A stretch of 64,000 nt of DNA from CAYMEK01 sp964389305. Lineage in GTDB: Bacteria; Spirochaetota; Spirochaetia; SZUA-6; DRHE01. The stretch covers positions 186,001-250,000 of the forward strand of contig CAYMEK010000001.1 of NCBI GenBank assembly GCA_964389305.1. Reading direction: 5' to 3'. Made by a program: the position numbers and the translations under genes. Shown here one piece after another: positions 56,431 through 63,575 of this stretch (position 1 is the first letter of the stretch; each line of letters opens with the position of its first letter). A model generated the notes under the pieces. The model was not told the DNA's origin and did not search any database. It saw only the letters and a program-made list of their open reading frames with translations.

Positions 56431-56447
56431 GCCGGTACCGAAGCGCC

Positions 56448-57062
56448 TCAGGATACCCGCCGCAGGTGCAGGACGATCTGACGGGGATAGGTCGAAGCCT
56501 GGGAACCGTCGTTGGCGGCGTAGTCGATCTGGATTCCCCGGTCCTCGCGGATTTCGTAGCTGCCCTGGATCGAGCTGGAGGCGGCGAACATCACGGGAGC
56601 GAGCTTTTCGTAGTCAATAGCGCAGAAGAAGGTCTCATCGTAGACCGCCAGGTAGACGTCGACTCCTTCGGCTCCTACGGGCAGGCGATAGGGCACGAAG
56701 AAGCGGTAGTGGATCCGCTGCCCCTCCATGTAGGCGGAAAAGCCCTCTACGCTCTGGGGCCGATGCCCTCCCCGGGGCGAGCGGATGTAGATGAAGTAGT
56801 GGTAATGGACCAGATTGGAGAACGCCCCCTCCCGGATGTTTTCGACCTCCGAAGGGCTGAGGCGCCGGTTCGCGTCGCGGTCGAAATCCATCAGAATGCT
56901 CGCCGTGAACACTTTGTCGAAACGCCAGGTGATCCAGAAGCCTTCCAGCCGGTCCTGTTCGCAGGCTACTTCGACCCGCGTATCCATGAACATATGGGGA
57001 TGGCTGAACGCCCCCCAGGCGGCCGCCGCCAGAAAACAGGCAGCCAGGATTGCTCGTTTCAC
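56448..57062 (-). CDS. DUF1007 periplasmic protein
   Basis: The protein has 204 residues. A signal peptide (ILAACFLAAAAWGAFS) precedes SHPHMFMDT, a conserved His motif at the mature N-terminus that probably binds metal. DUF1007 proteins are encoded with NicO transporters, and that is the case here. The two genes form one unit. Confidence 0.88.
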   Translation of the reverse strand: MKRAILAACFLAAAAWGAFSHPHMFMDTRVEVACEQDRLEGFWITWRFDKVFTASILMDFDRDANRRLSPSEVENIREGAFSNLVHYHYFIYIRSPRGGHRPQSVEGFSAYMEGQRIHYRFFVPYRLPVGAEGVDVYLAVYDETFFCAIDYEKLAPVMFAASSSIQGSYEIREDRGIQIDYAANDGSQASTYPRQIVLHLRRVS

Positions 57063-57160
57063 GGACCCTCCTGTTTTTCCTTTCGGTCCTCCGGGTCCGG
57101 TCCTTGAGCCTCAGGCACCGGCAGCTTCCGGAAGCACAACTCCTGTGGAGCTGTTGCGGG

Positions 57161-57187
57161 GATCCCGGGGCTTATCGCCCCGGGATC
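57161..57187. repeat. Perfect inverted repeat after the DUF5320 gene
   Basis: GATCCCGGGGC (57161-57171) and GCCCCGGGATC (57177-57187) surround a 5-base loop, ten bases past the DUF5320 stop. There is no T run on the minus strand, so it may be a weak terminator or an mRNA-stabilising hairpin. Confidence 0.65.
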
Positions 57188-57196
57188 GCAGCCTCG

Positions 57197-57538
57197 TTAT
57201 TTCTCTTCCGGAGATTCGGCCTCTATCTCCTCGATTCTTTTCTGCAGGGCTTCTATCTGGTTTTTCAGAAAGCCGACCTGTTCCTGGAGAGCCTGCTTCT
57301 CCTGTTCCTTCGAGTACGGTGGGGCGTAGGCAGCCGGGCCGTAGGGCAGGCCCCAATAGGGAGCCGCTTGCCCGTATCCCTGCCAGCGCCAGTGGCCGCC
57401 TCCGCGTCCGAAGCCGAAGCCCATTCTGCCGCCGTAGGGGTTCATATATCCCGGTACGGAATAACCGGCGCAGTACCCGGCGGCCCTTCCCGTCATCGGA
57501 CCCATCCCTGCGGGTCCGGTTCTGTCTCCTCTGGGCAT
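57197..57538 (-). CDS. DUF5320 protein, coiled-coil form
   Basis: The protein has 113 residues. The N-terminus MPRGDRTGPAGMGPMTG with YCAGY is the DUF5320 signature, and the C-terminal 40 residues form a coiled coil (KQALQEQVGFLKNQIEALQK). The family often accompanies DUF134 and NifX-like proteins in anaerobes. Its first 45 residues are nearly identical to the next gene. Confidence 0.85.
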   Translation of the reverse strand: MPRGDRTGPAGMGPMTGRAAGYCAGYSVPGYMNPYGGRMGFGFGRGGGHWRWQGYGQAAPYWGLPYGPAAYAPPYSKEQEKQALQEQVGFLKNQIEALQKRIEEIEAESPEEK

Positions 57539-57540
57539 TT
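57404..57540. repeat. Duplicated segment, copy 1
   Basis: About 135 bp covering the first 45 codons of this DUF5320 gene recur at 57751-57887 with only a few substitutions, while the remainders of the two genes differ completely. Confidence 0.85.
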
Positions 57541-57579
57541 CACACCCTCCTTGCTAAAGATTTGGATTCCGAGTCAAAA

Positions 57580-57885
57580 TCACCAGCGGCCTCGGCCCCG
57601 GCCTCGCCCGAATCCAGGCCAGCGAGCGCCGGGCCAATAGGACCCGAAAGCCGGGTAGGCGCCCCAGCCGATCCGGCGAACGGGGTAGCCGCCGGCGCCA
57701 TACCAGCCAAACCCGGCGGCGGGCACGCCCATGGCCATCCGGCCGTCAGCGCGTCCGAAGCCGAAGCCCATTCTGCTGCCGTAGGGGTTCATATATCCCG
57801 GTACGGAATAGCCGGCGCAGTACCCGGCTGCCCTTCCCGTCATCGGACCCATCCCTGCGGGTCCGGTTCCGTTTCCTCTGGGCAC
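57580..57885 (-). CDS. DUF5320 protein, Gly/aromatic-rich form
   Basis: The protein has 101 residues. The N-terminal 45 residues match the neighbouring paralogue almost exactly; the rest is rich in Gly, Tyr, Trp and Arg and ends GRGRGRGRW. It lacks the coiled coil of the paralogue. It lies between DUF134 and the other DUF5320 gene. Confidence 0.82.
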   Translation of the reverse strand: MPRGNGTGPAGMGPMTGRAAGYCAGYSVPGYMNPYGSRMGFGFGRADGRMAMGVPAAGFGWYGAGGYPVRRIGWGAYPAFGSYWPGARWPGFGRGRGRGRW

Positions 57886-57887
57886 GG
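57751..57887. repeat. Duplicated segment, copy 2
   Basis: Second copy of the 135-bp segment described at 57404-57540, exactly 347 bp away. Confidence 0.85.
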
Positions 57888-57915
57888 TCTATCACCTCCT
57901 CTCTCTATCTACAAA

Positions 57916-58284
57916 CTAGGGCCAGTGCCTCTGGCCGCGGCCGTGGGGGCCCCGTCCACGACCCCATCCCCTCCGGGCGGGCCCATAGGGTGGATGGAAC
58001 CTCACTACCCCGCCTTTGATGCCGATGCCCTTGCCGTGGACCAGCGCGTCGGCCACTTTCCTCCGCGCCTGCTCCACTATTCTGCCGAAGGTGGGCCGGG
58101 AGATATTCATCCTTCGAGCTGCCTCCTCCTGGCCCAGGCCGCCCAGATCGGCGAGCCTCAGGGCCTCGAGCTCATCCACGGTCAGCACGACCAGGTCGGC
58201 CGACGGCAGCGGGGCCGGTAGAGGCATAAAGAACACATTCGGCGGTTCGAAGTTGATCCAGCGGGGCTTCGGCGGACGCGGCAT
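57916..58284 (-). CDS. DUF134-family DNA-binding protein
   Basis: The protein has 122 residues. The helix-turn-helix (LGGLGQEEAARRMNISRPTF, about 47-66) resembles sigma70 region 4, preceded by the family start MPRPPKPRWI. DUF134 proteins are thought to be transcription factors in anaerobes. A perfect palindrome lies 17 bp upstream, so autoregulation and control of the two DUF5320 genes is likely. The tail is Gly/Arg/His-rich. Confidence 0.88.
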   Translation of the reverse strand: MPRPPKPRWINFEPPNVFFMPLPAPLPSADLVVLTVDELEALRLADLGGLGQEEAARRMNISRPTFGRIVEQARRKVADALVHGKGIGIKGGVVRFHPPYGPARRGWGRGRGPHGRGQRHWP

Positions 58285-58301
58285 AGAGCCTCTCGGTTAA
58301 A

Positions 58302-58323
58302 ATTATGAGCATATGCTCATAAT
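58302..58323. promoter_or_regulatory. Perfect 22-bp palindromic operator
   Basis: The half-site ATTATGAGCAT (58302-58312) is followed immediately by its exact inverse (58313-58323). It sits between the divergent DUF134 and sigma54-regulator genes, close to the DUF134 start. The inferred binder is DUF134 itself. Confidence 0.8.
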
Positions 58324-58601
58324 AAATATATCCCGATACTGTTTATACGTCAAGACTGCTCGCTTTTTTTTCGCAGGCAATTCAGGCGGCAACGCCGAGT
58401 GGGTCGGCAATTCGCCCCCTGCTCGCCCGGGCGATCAGGGTCTAAATGTTGCAATCTGCCGTGATATCGGATACGATAACTATGCAAACTGCATGGATTT
58501 TAACGCTGCAACATGACGATGCAGGCCTGGTTGTCAGGGTTGTTGGCGCACTTCACGTGCGAACAGGGTGGGATTGCTCGCAGGCGCGGAGGGAAGCGTT
58601 A
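58324..58601. other. Gap between DUF134 operator and the sigma54 regulator
   Basis: About 280 bp with no supported gene. It holds a T run (58370-58377) and a small inverted repeat, ATGCA-3-TGCAT (around 58481-58493), with further TGCAA copies nearby. The frame of the downstream regulator is open from 58446 but shows no similarity before 58602. No GG-N10-GC sigma54 promoter was found. Confidence 0.4.
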
Positions 58602-59948
58602 GTGGAAAACAGACAAAGCGTGATCCTGGATTCGCTCAACGAAGGGGTGTTTACAGTCGACCTGGATTGGAAGATTACGGATTTCAACCGGGCCTCGGAG
58701 CGGATAACCGGAGTGAGCAGGCGGGAGGCGGTTGGCCGTCCCTGCTGGGAGGTCTTAAGGGCCGATATCTGCGAAACCGCCTGTGCTGTGCGGCATACCT
58801 TTGCCAGCGGACGGCCGGTGGTCAACGCAACAACGCACATCGTCAACTATATCCAGCAAAGGGTCCCGATTCGGCTGTCCACGGCCCTGGTGAAGGATGA
58901 GGGAGGGAAGGTCATCGGTGCCGTGGAAACCTTTCAGGATCTCAGCCAGATCGAGCAGCTTCAGAAAGAACTGCAGGCCCGCTATACCTTCGAAGACATC
59001 GTCGGCCGCAGTCCTTCCATGCGGAAGTTGTTTGAGCTCGTGCCGCAGATCGCCGAGAGCACCAGCACCGTGCTGATCGAAGGACCCAGCGGTACCGGCA
59101 AGGAGCTGTTTGCCCGTGCAATTCATCACCTTTCACCGCGAAGAAACAGGCGGTTTGTAGTGGTCAACTGCGCCGCCCTGCCGGATACGCTGCTGGAAAG
59201 CGAGCTTTTCGGGCACAAGGCCGGAGCGTTTACGGACGCCCGCAGCGACAAACCGGGCCGTTTCTCCCTGGCGGACCGCGGAACGATCTTTCTTGACGAA
59301 ATCGGAGATATCTCCCCGGCCATGCAGGTGCGTCTGTTGCGGGTGCTCCAAGAGCGGATCGTGGAGCCTCTGGGATCGGTGGAGCCGGTGAAGGTGGATG
59401 TCCGCGTGGTGGCCGCCACCAACCGGGACCTGAGCCGGCTGGTGCGGGAAGGACGGTTTCGCGACGATTTGTACTATCGCATCCGCGTGGTGCAGATCAA
59501 GCTTCCCGGCCTGCGGCAGCGGCGTGAGGATATACCGTTGTTGGTAGACCACCTGGTGGCCAAATTCACCCGCCTGCAAGGAAAAGAAATCATCGGTGTT
59601 AGTGACGAGGTAATGGCCCGGCTGATGGAGTACGACTATCCGGGGAACGTGCGGGAGCTGGAGAACATCATCGAGCAGGCCTTCGTGCTCTGCCGGGGCG
59701 GGATGATCGAGCTGCACCATCTGCCTCCCGAGCTACGTCCTTTCGGCGCAGCGGGTACAGGTCAGTTCCGTCCCACCTCTCTGCGGGCCATGGAAAAGCA
59801 GCTGATCACGGAGACCCTGCACCGCTATCACGGTAATCGGAGCAAGGCGGCGCGGGAGCTGGGAATCGATGCCAGCACGCTGTACCGCAAGATCAAGGCC
59901 CTGGCGCTTGAAGTCCCGGAGTCCGACGGCCGCAGTCGAAGGAAATAG
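58602..59948 (+). CDS. PAS-domain sigma54-dependent activator
   Basis: The protein has 448 residues. The N-terminal PAS domain (to about 120) carries RPCWEVLRADICETACAVR, a C-x8-C-x3-C motif that could hold iron or a cluster. The AAA domain has Walker A GPSGTGKE and the sigma54-contact loop GAFTDA (59223-59240) in place of GAFTGA. A Fis-type helix-turn-helix ends the protein (NRSKAARELGIDASTLYRKI). It activates sigma54 promoters, presumably in the metal or hydrogenase-type genes nearby. GTG at 58602 has GGAGG upstream. Confidence 0.88.
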   Translation: MENRQSVILDSLNEGVFTVDLDWKITDFNRASERITGVSRREAVGRPCWEVLRADICETACAVRHTFASGRPVVNATTHIVNYIQQRVPIRLSTALVKDEGGKVIGAVETFQDLSQIEQLQKELQARYTFEDIVGRSPSMRKLFELVPQIAESTSTVLIEGPSGTGKELFARAIHHLSPRRNRRFVVVNCAALPDTLLESELFGHKAGAFTDARSDKPGRFSLADRGTIFLDEIGDISPAMQVRLLRVLQERIVEPLGSVEPVKVDVRVVAATNRDLSRLVREGRFRDDLYYRIRVVQIKLPGLRQRREDIPLLVDHLVAKFTRLQGKEIIGVSDEVMARLMEYDYPGNVRELENIIEQAFVLCRGGMIELHHLPPELRPFGAAGTGQFRPTSLRAMEKQLITETLHRYHGNRSKAARELGIDASTLYRKIKALALEVPESDGRSRRK

Positions 59949-60050
59949 CCGGTCTGCGGACCTGGCGCCCGAAAGTCGGTGGGTTTCTCCCTCACCTGTA
60001 TGAGCTGCCGTGCTGCTGTTGGAGTGTAGATCGGCGGAAGCGCGACCGGC

Positions 60051-60560
60051 TTAAAGCGCCTCGACCTCTGACTCGATTTTCTCTCTATAGTCGTTGATGA
60101 GATCCCGGCAGATTCGGCCTCCAGGGTCTTCATTCAGGAAACGCTGGAACGCGCTTATCAGATCAGATCCTTCTGCGGCGAACTTCTTCTCGAACGCCAG
60201 GAAACAAACGAAGCGCTCCGTGACCTCGCTGTCGACGGCATGTTCCAATATGCAGGCGATGCGTTCGGCTTTCTGTCGGCCGAGGGCAAGCACGCGTTGC
60301 AGGAATTGACTTACGATATAGTGCTTCATGACAATCGTCCGTGCCTTGTTCCGTCCTCTAGGTGTCAGTACGATCAGCTCGTAGGGCTCGTACTCGATGA
60401 GCTGCTTACCGGCCAGGCTTTTTAGGGCGGCGCTGACGGTCGACTTCGTCACTCCCACATCCCGGGATATGTCGCGGACCCGGGCGGCCCTTTTTTTCTT
60501 TTCGATGCGGAAAATCGCCTCCAGGTAGTCTTCAAGCGTTGAGCTGAGCTGTTTCTCCAC
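60051..60560 (-). CDS. DtxR/MntR-family metal-dependent regulator
   Basis: The protein has 169 residues. The winged helix is typical: LEDYLEAIFRIEKKK, VRDISRDVGVTKSTVSAALK and the wing LIVLTPRGR. The C-terminal helices contain candidate metal ligands, including a His in VMKHYIV and HAVD. It follows cooC by 2 bp; metal-responsive control of nickel or iron genes is the simple reading. GTG start at 60560 with GGAG upstream. Confidence 0.88.
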   Translation of the reverse strand: MEKQLSSTLEDYLEAIFRIEKKKRAARVRDISRDVGVTKSTVSAALKSLAGKQLIEYEPYELIVLTPRGRNKARTIVMKHYIVSQFLQRVLALGRQKAERIACILEHAVDSEVTERFVCFLAFEKKFAAEGSDLISAFQRFLNEDPGGRICRDLINDYREKIESEVEAL

Positions 60561-60562
60561 GG

Positions 60563-61312
60563 CTACGCTCCCGCTTGCTTCGGTTTCGCTTTTTGCGCCA
60601 GGAAATCGGCTATCTTGGCAATGCCATCGAGCTTCACAGCAAGCTCGCTGCCCTCCAAGCCGCATTGAAACACTGCCCTGTCATTCGGTAAGGTTGCTAT
60701 GACCATAGCGTTCGGAACAGAGCTCAATAGGGTTCTTTCCATCTCCTCGTCGGTCTTGTTCAGGATATAGTAGACTTCCTTTCCCAGATCTCTGACCATT
60801 GTTGTTATTCTTTCCGCCAGCCCGATCGATTCTCTGGACGGCTCCACCACGACCAGCAGAATATCGCATCCTCTTTCCACACCTCGCCCCAAGTGCTCCA
60901 CCCCGGCGTCCGTATCCGCGATTAAAAGCTCCTCCTTATCCAGCTCTATATTCTCCAGAAACCTTGCTGAAAGAGCGTTGATGGGGCAGGCACAGCCCTC
61001 TCCAAAGTCATATATTTTCCCGACTGCCAGCAGTCTGATGTTTCCTTTTCTGGCAACATAAACAGAAGGAAGTTGATCTATTTTCAGTCCCGGTTGAAGG
61101 GTCTTGACTTTTTCAAACAGGACCTTTTTCCCGCCGAAGTACTCCATGAGGTCCCTGGGTCTTTCCATCCCCAGTAGGCCAGGTAGACCGAAATTGGACT
61201 CGTCGCTGTCCACGATCAATATCTTCTTTCCCCTTCCGGCCATCTCTTTGGCCAGAAGAGCCGCCAGGGTGCTCTTCCCGGTTCCTCCCTTGCCGCATAT
61301 CAGGACCTTCAC
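60563..61312 (-). CDS. cooC: CooC-type ATPase, CODH nickel maturation factor
   Basis: The protein has 249 residues. The deviant Walker A GKGGTGKST (residues 7-15), IVDSDES and the Ni-binding-type CxC (Cys107 and Cys109 in EGCACP) identify CooC. It inserts nickel into carbon monoxide dehydrogenase or acetyl-CoA synthase clusters. It overlaps cooT by 4 bp. No CODH gene is in the window. Confidence 0.93.
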   Translation of the reverse strand: MKVLICGKGGTGKSTLAALLAKEMAGRGKKILIVDSDESNFGLPGLLGMERPRDLMEYFGGKKVLFEKVKTLQPGLKIDQLPSVYVARKGNIRLLAVGKIYDFGEGCACPINALSARFLENIELDKEELLIADTDAGVEHLGRGVERGCDILLVVVEPSRESIGLAERITTMVRDLGKEVYYILNKTDEEMERTLLSSVPNAMVIATLPNDRAVFQCGLEGSELAVKLDGIAKIADFLAQKAKPKQAGA

Positions 61313-61512
61313 TTCTTTTGCTCCTCTGTCTTTTCTAGAATGATGGTGGAGTTGAGGAAGTCGATCTCCCCGATGATTGCCTTTACGTATTTCTGCTCGC
61401 CGAATAGAGGCTTTAGAAGCAGACCCTCGCCTTCAGGTTGCACATAGGCCACTTCTTCCAAAAGGAGTTCCCGGTTCGCTCCCCGCTTCAGGTACGCAGT
61501 AGCCATACACAT
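61309..61512 (-). CDS. cooT: CooT-type nickel-binding protein
   Basis: The protein has 67 residues, the usual CooT length. It starts MCMATAYL with the metal-binding Cys at position 2, and shows the small beta-barrel pattern of CooT. The ATG at 61512 is fixed by GAGGAGG five bases upstream. CooT binds nickel as a homodimer in CODH maturation. Confidence 0.9.
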   Translation of the reverse strand: MCMATAYLKRGANRELLLEEVAYVQPEGEGLLLKPLFGEQKYVKAIIGEIDFLNSTIILEKTEEQKK

Positions 61513-61566
61513 AGGGTTCCTCCTCAACCGTTCAAACAACGTCCGAAACAGCCACCAGAAGAAAGA

Positions 61567-62226
61567 TCATGCTCCTCTCCGCTGCACCTGAGCGGCGCAG
61601 TCGGCCAGCAACCGCTTGAGCCTGGAAAGGGACACTCTATGGGGCCGTATAGGAATGCCCATCCAGTCGGAAAAAGCGAGGATTTTCTCCGGATGCTTTG
61701 CTGAAAACTCGTCCCAGAACCCCACCGCGTCCAGGAGAACGGCTCCTCCCGTGTGCTGCGGGAAGGTCTCGTTGGCCTTGCCCTTGTCCCAGTCCTGAAA
61801 GACCTTATCTCTGAAGACTACCCATCCGGGGGTTAGCCAGAAAATCTTCTCACCCTCACTTATAGCCTGTCTTTCTTGCGCACTGGCGAGCATATCCACA
61901 CAGTGCGTGGCCTGGATCCTGGAAACCCCCTGAGCCTGTTCCGCGATGACCCGGTCTATGCTCCTGGCGGGATCGTTCATGTCGATAAAGCAGAATTTCC
62001 CTCCGTACACGACAATGACACTATCAGTGTACCTCTTCGCCCTGACTATCCCTTCCACGAGCTGGCTTTCCAGCTCCCTGGGAACTTCGTGCCGTCCAGG
62101 CTTGGTGTACAGTATCTTGCAGGCGTTTAAGAAGCCGCTTTTACTCAGATGATTCAACTCGAAGCTGAGGGTTCCGCAGGCTACGATAGAAATGTCTGCG
62201 AAACTGATTTCTGTTTCAGTGATCAT
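61567..62226 (-). CDS. DUF1638 protein
   Basis: The protein has 219 residues. The start IVACGTLSFELNHL and the later HCVDMLAS, WLTPGWV and DAVGFWDEF segments are the DUF1638 pattern. These proteins usually accompany corrinoid methyltransferase genes. Here it heads a cooT-cooC operon, which links it to C1 or nickel metabolism; biochemical function is unknown. Confidence 0.85.
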   Translation of the reverse strand: MITETEISFADISIVACGTLSFELNHLSKSGFLNACKILYTKPGRHEVPRELESQLVEGIVRAKRYTDSVIVVYGGKFCFIDMNDPARSIDRVIAEQAQGVSRIQATHCVDMLASAQERQAISEGEKIFWLTPGWVVFRDKVFQDWDKGKANETFPQHTGGAVLLDAVGFWDEFSAKHPEKILAFSDWMGIPIRPHRVSLSRLKRLLADCAAQVQRRGA

Positions 62227-62281
62227 TTTCCCATTCCAGCGGTTGGTTCGGCAATCTATCCCGTTACCGATCCCTTCTTGG

Positions 62282-62309
62282 TTGACATAAGTTTTACTGC
62301 CAGTATAAT
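62282..62309 (+). promoter_or_regulatory. Promoter of the DUF364-permease operon
   Basis: TTGACA (62282-62287), 16-bp spacer, TATAAT (62304-62309). Both boxes match consensus. It is 58 bp before the ATG at 62368. Confidence 0.85.
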
Positions 62310-62312
62310 GTT

Positions 62313-62352
62313 TTATGGGTCAAACATCAAGCAATTAATTCTTTGCCCATAA
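62313..62352 (+). promoter_or_regulatory. Inverted repeat in the DUF364 5' leader
   Basis: TTATGGG (62313-62319) and CCCATAA (62346-62352) flank 26 bases and lie between the promoter and the start codon. It could be an operator for a metal regulator or an RNA hairpin near the ribosome-binding site. Confidence 0.5.
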
Positions 62353-62367
62353 GGAACGGAAGCACAC

Positions 62368-63153
62368 ATGACAGTCGCCTCGAAGCTGATCGGCCATCTC
62401 GCCGATCTGGCCGCTGGGCGGAGGACCGAAAGGGTTCAGATCGGCCTGGTTTATTCCGCAGCGCAGCTTGACAGCGGCACCGTGGGAGTTTCCTATACCT
62501 TCCCGAACACGCGGAGTTGCCGCGGCCGTTCCGCGTTCCAGCGGCCAAAACCCTTCGCCGGGCAGGAGGTCGGGGATCTGGTGAAAGCGCTGGGAGGGTC
62601 CGACCTGTTGCAGTCTTCGGTCGCCATGGCCGCCGCCAACGCGCTCCTGGCTTCCCTCCCTTTGCCCTCTGCTGGCCGGGCTGCGGATGTGCTGGAGGCG
62701 GTCGAAATCCGGCCGGGAGAGCGGGTATGTATGGTGGGTTGCTTCCTTCCCCTGCTCCAGGGGTTGAAGGAAAGACAGGTGAGTGTAACGGTGGTGGACG
62801 AAGTACCCAAACCGGGCAGCCGGCCTCCCGAGGAGGCGGTGCGGTTTCTGCCGGAAAGCCAGATCGCCATCATCACCGCCACCAGCATCATCAACGGAAC
62901 GATCGACGGGCTTCTGGAGATGGCCGCCTCCTGCAGAGAAGTCGTAATCCTGGGGCCTTCCACGCCCCTTATACCGGAAGCGTTTGCTGGCACGCCCGTG
63001 ACCTGCCTTTCAGGCATCCGGGTGGCGCAGCCGGATGCGGTCATCCAGAGTATCGCTGAAGGCGGAGGTTTCTGTGAGTTCAAGCGCTTCGTGCAGAAGT
63101 GGAATATTCCTCTGCGGCGGTCGTTATTACTCAAGGGGGAAAGCCGTCCATGA
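62368..63153 (+). CDS. DUF364/DUF4213 putative heavy-metal-chelating protein
   Basis: The protein has 261 residues. An enolase-like N-terminal part (DUF4213-type) is followed by the Rossmann-like DUF364 domain with VCMVGCFLPLL, IITATSIINGTID and ILGPSTPLIPE. The family is thought to chelate metals or handle a metal-tetrapyrrole, by structural analogy; function unproven. It overlaps the first permease gene by 4 bp. Confidence 0.88.
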   Translation: MTVASKLIGHLADLAAGRRTERVQIGLVYSAAQLDSGTVGVSYTFPNTRSCRGRSAFQRPKPFAGQEVGDLVKALGGSDLLQSSVAMAAANALLASLPLPSAGRAADVLEAVEIRPGERVCMVGCFLPLLQGLKERQVSVTVVDEVPKPGSRPPEEAVRFLPESQIAIITATSIINGTIDGLLEMAASCREVVILGPSTPLIPEAFAGTPVTCLSGIRVAQPDAVIQSIAEGGGFCEFKRFVQKWNIPLRRSLLLKGESRP

Positions 63154-63575
63154 ACTCCGGGAGATTCAAGAGAGCGCTCACCGGACTGTGGAACAACCTC
63201 AAGACCAGCATACCGATTCTGATCGGGGTCCTGCTGCTGATCGGGCTGGTGAACAGCGCTGTCCCGCGAGGCTTCTTTTCCAGGCTGTTTACCGGCAAAG
63301 GCCTGCTCGATCCGTTGGTTGGAGCCGTGTTCGGAAGCGTCGCGGCCGGCAATCCGGTCACCAGCTATGTCATCGGCGGGGAGCTGCTCGCGAGCGGGAT
63401 CAGCTTGACCGCCGTGCTCGCCTTCATCCTTAGCTGGATAACCGTGGGTATCGTGCAGCTGCCGGCGGAGAGCCTGATGCTGGGGCGGCGCTTCGCCCTG
63501 ATCCGCAATGCCGTGAGCTTCGTGTTGGCGGTGCTCATCGCCGTGCTAACTGCGGCGACCCTGGAGCTGCTATGA
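63150..63575 (+). CDS. Permease first half (ArsP/DUF318-like)
   Basis: The protein has 141 residues and four membrane helices. GSVAAGNPVTSYVIGGELLASG is the DUF318/ArsP-type core (first residues at about 65), and LPAESLMLGRRFALIRN ends the repeat. It forms half of a transporter with the next gene, with which it overlaps by 4 bp. Start at 63150 is set by the ATGA overlap with the DUF364 gene. Confidence 0.85.
   Translation: MNSGRFKRALTGLWNNLKTSIPILIGVLLLIGLVNSAVPRGFFSRLFTGKGLLDPLVGAVFGSVAAGNPVTSYVIGGELLASGISLTAVLAFILSWITVGIVQLPAESLMLGRRFALIRNAVSFVLAVLIAVLTAATLELL

Noticed and set aside
56815..58221. 468-codon open frame on the plus strand
   Set aside because: Antisense to DUF1007, both DUF5320 genes and DUF134; its internal repeats simply mirror the DUF5320 duplication.
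58380..58570. Possible sigma54 promoter near the sigma54-activator gene
   Set aside because: No GG and GC pair with the required 10-bp spacing was found.
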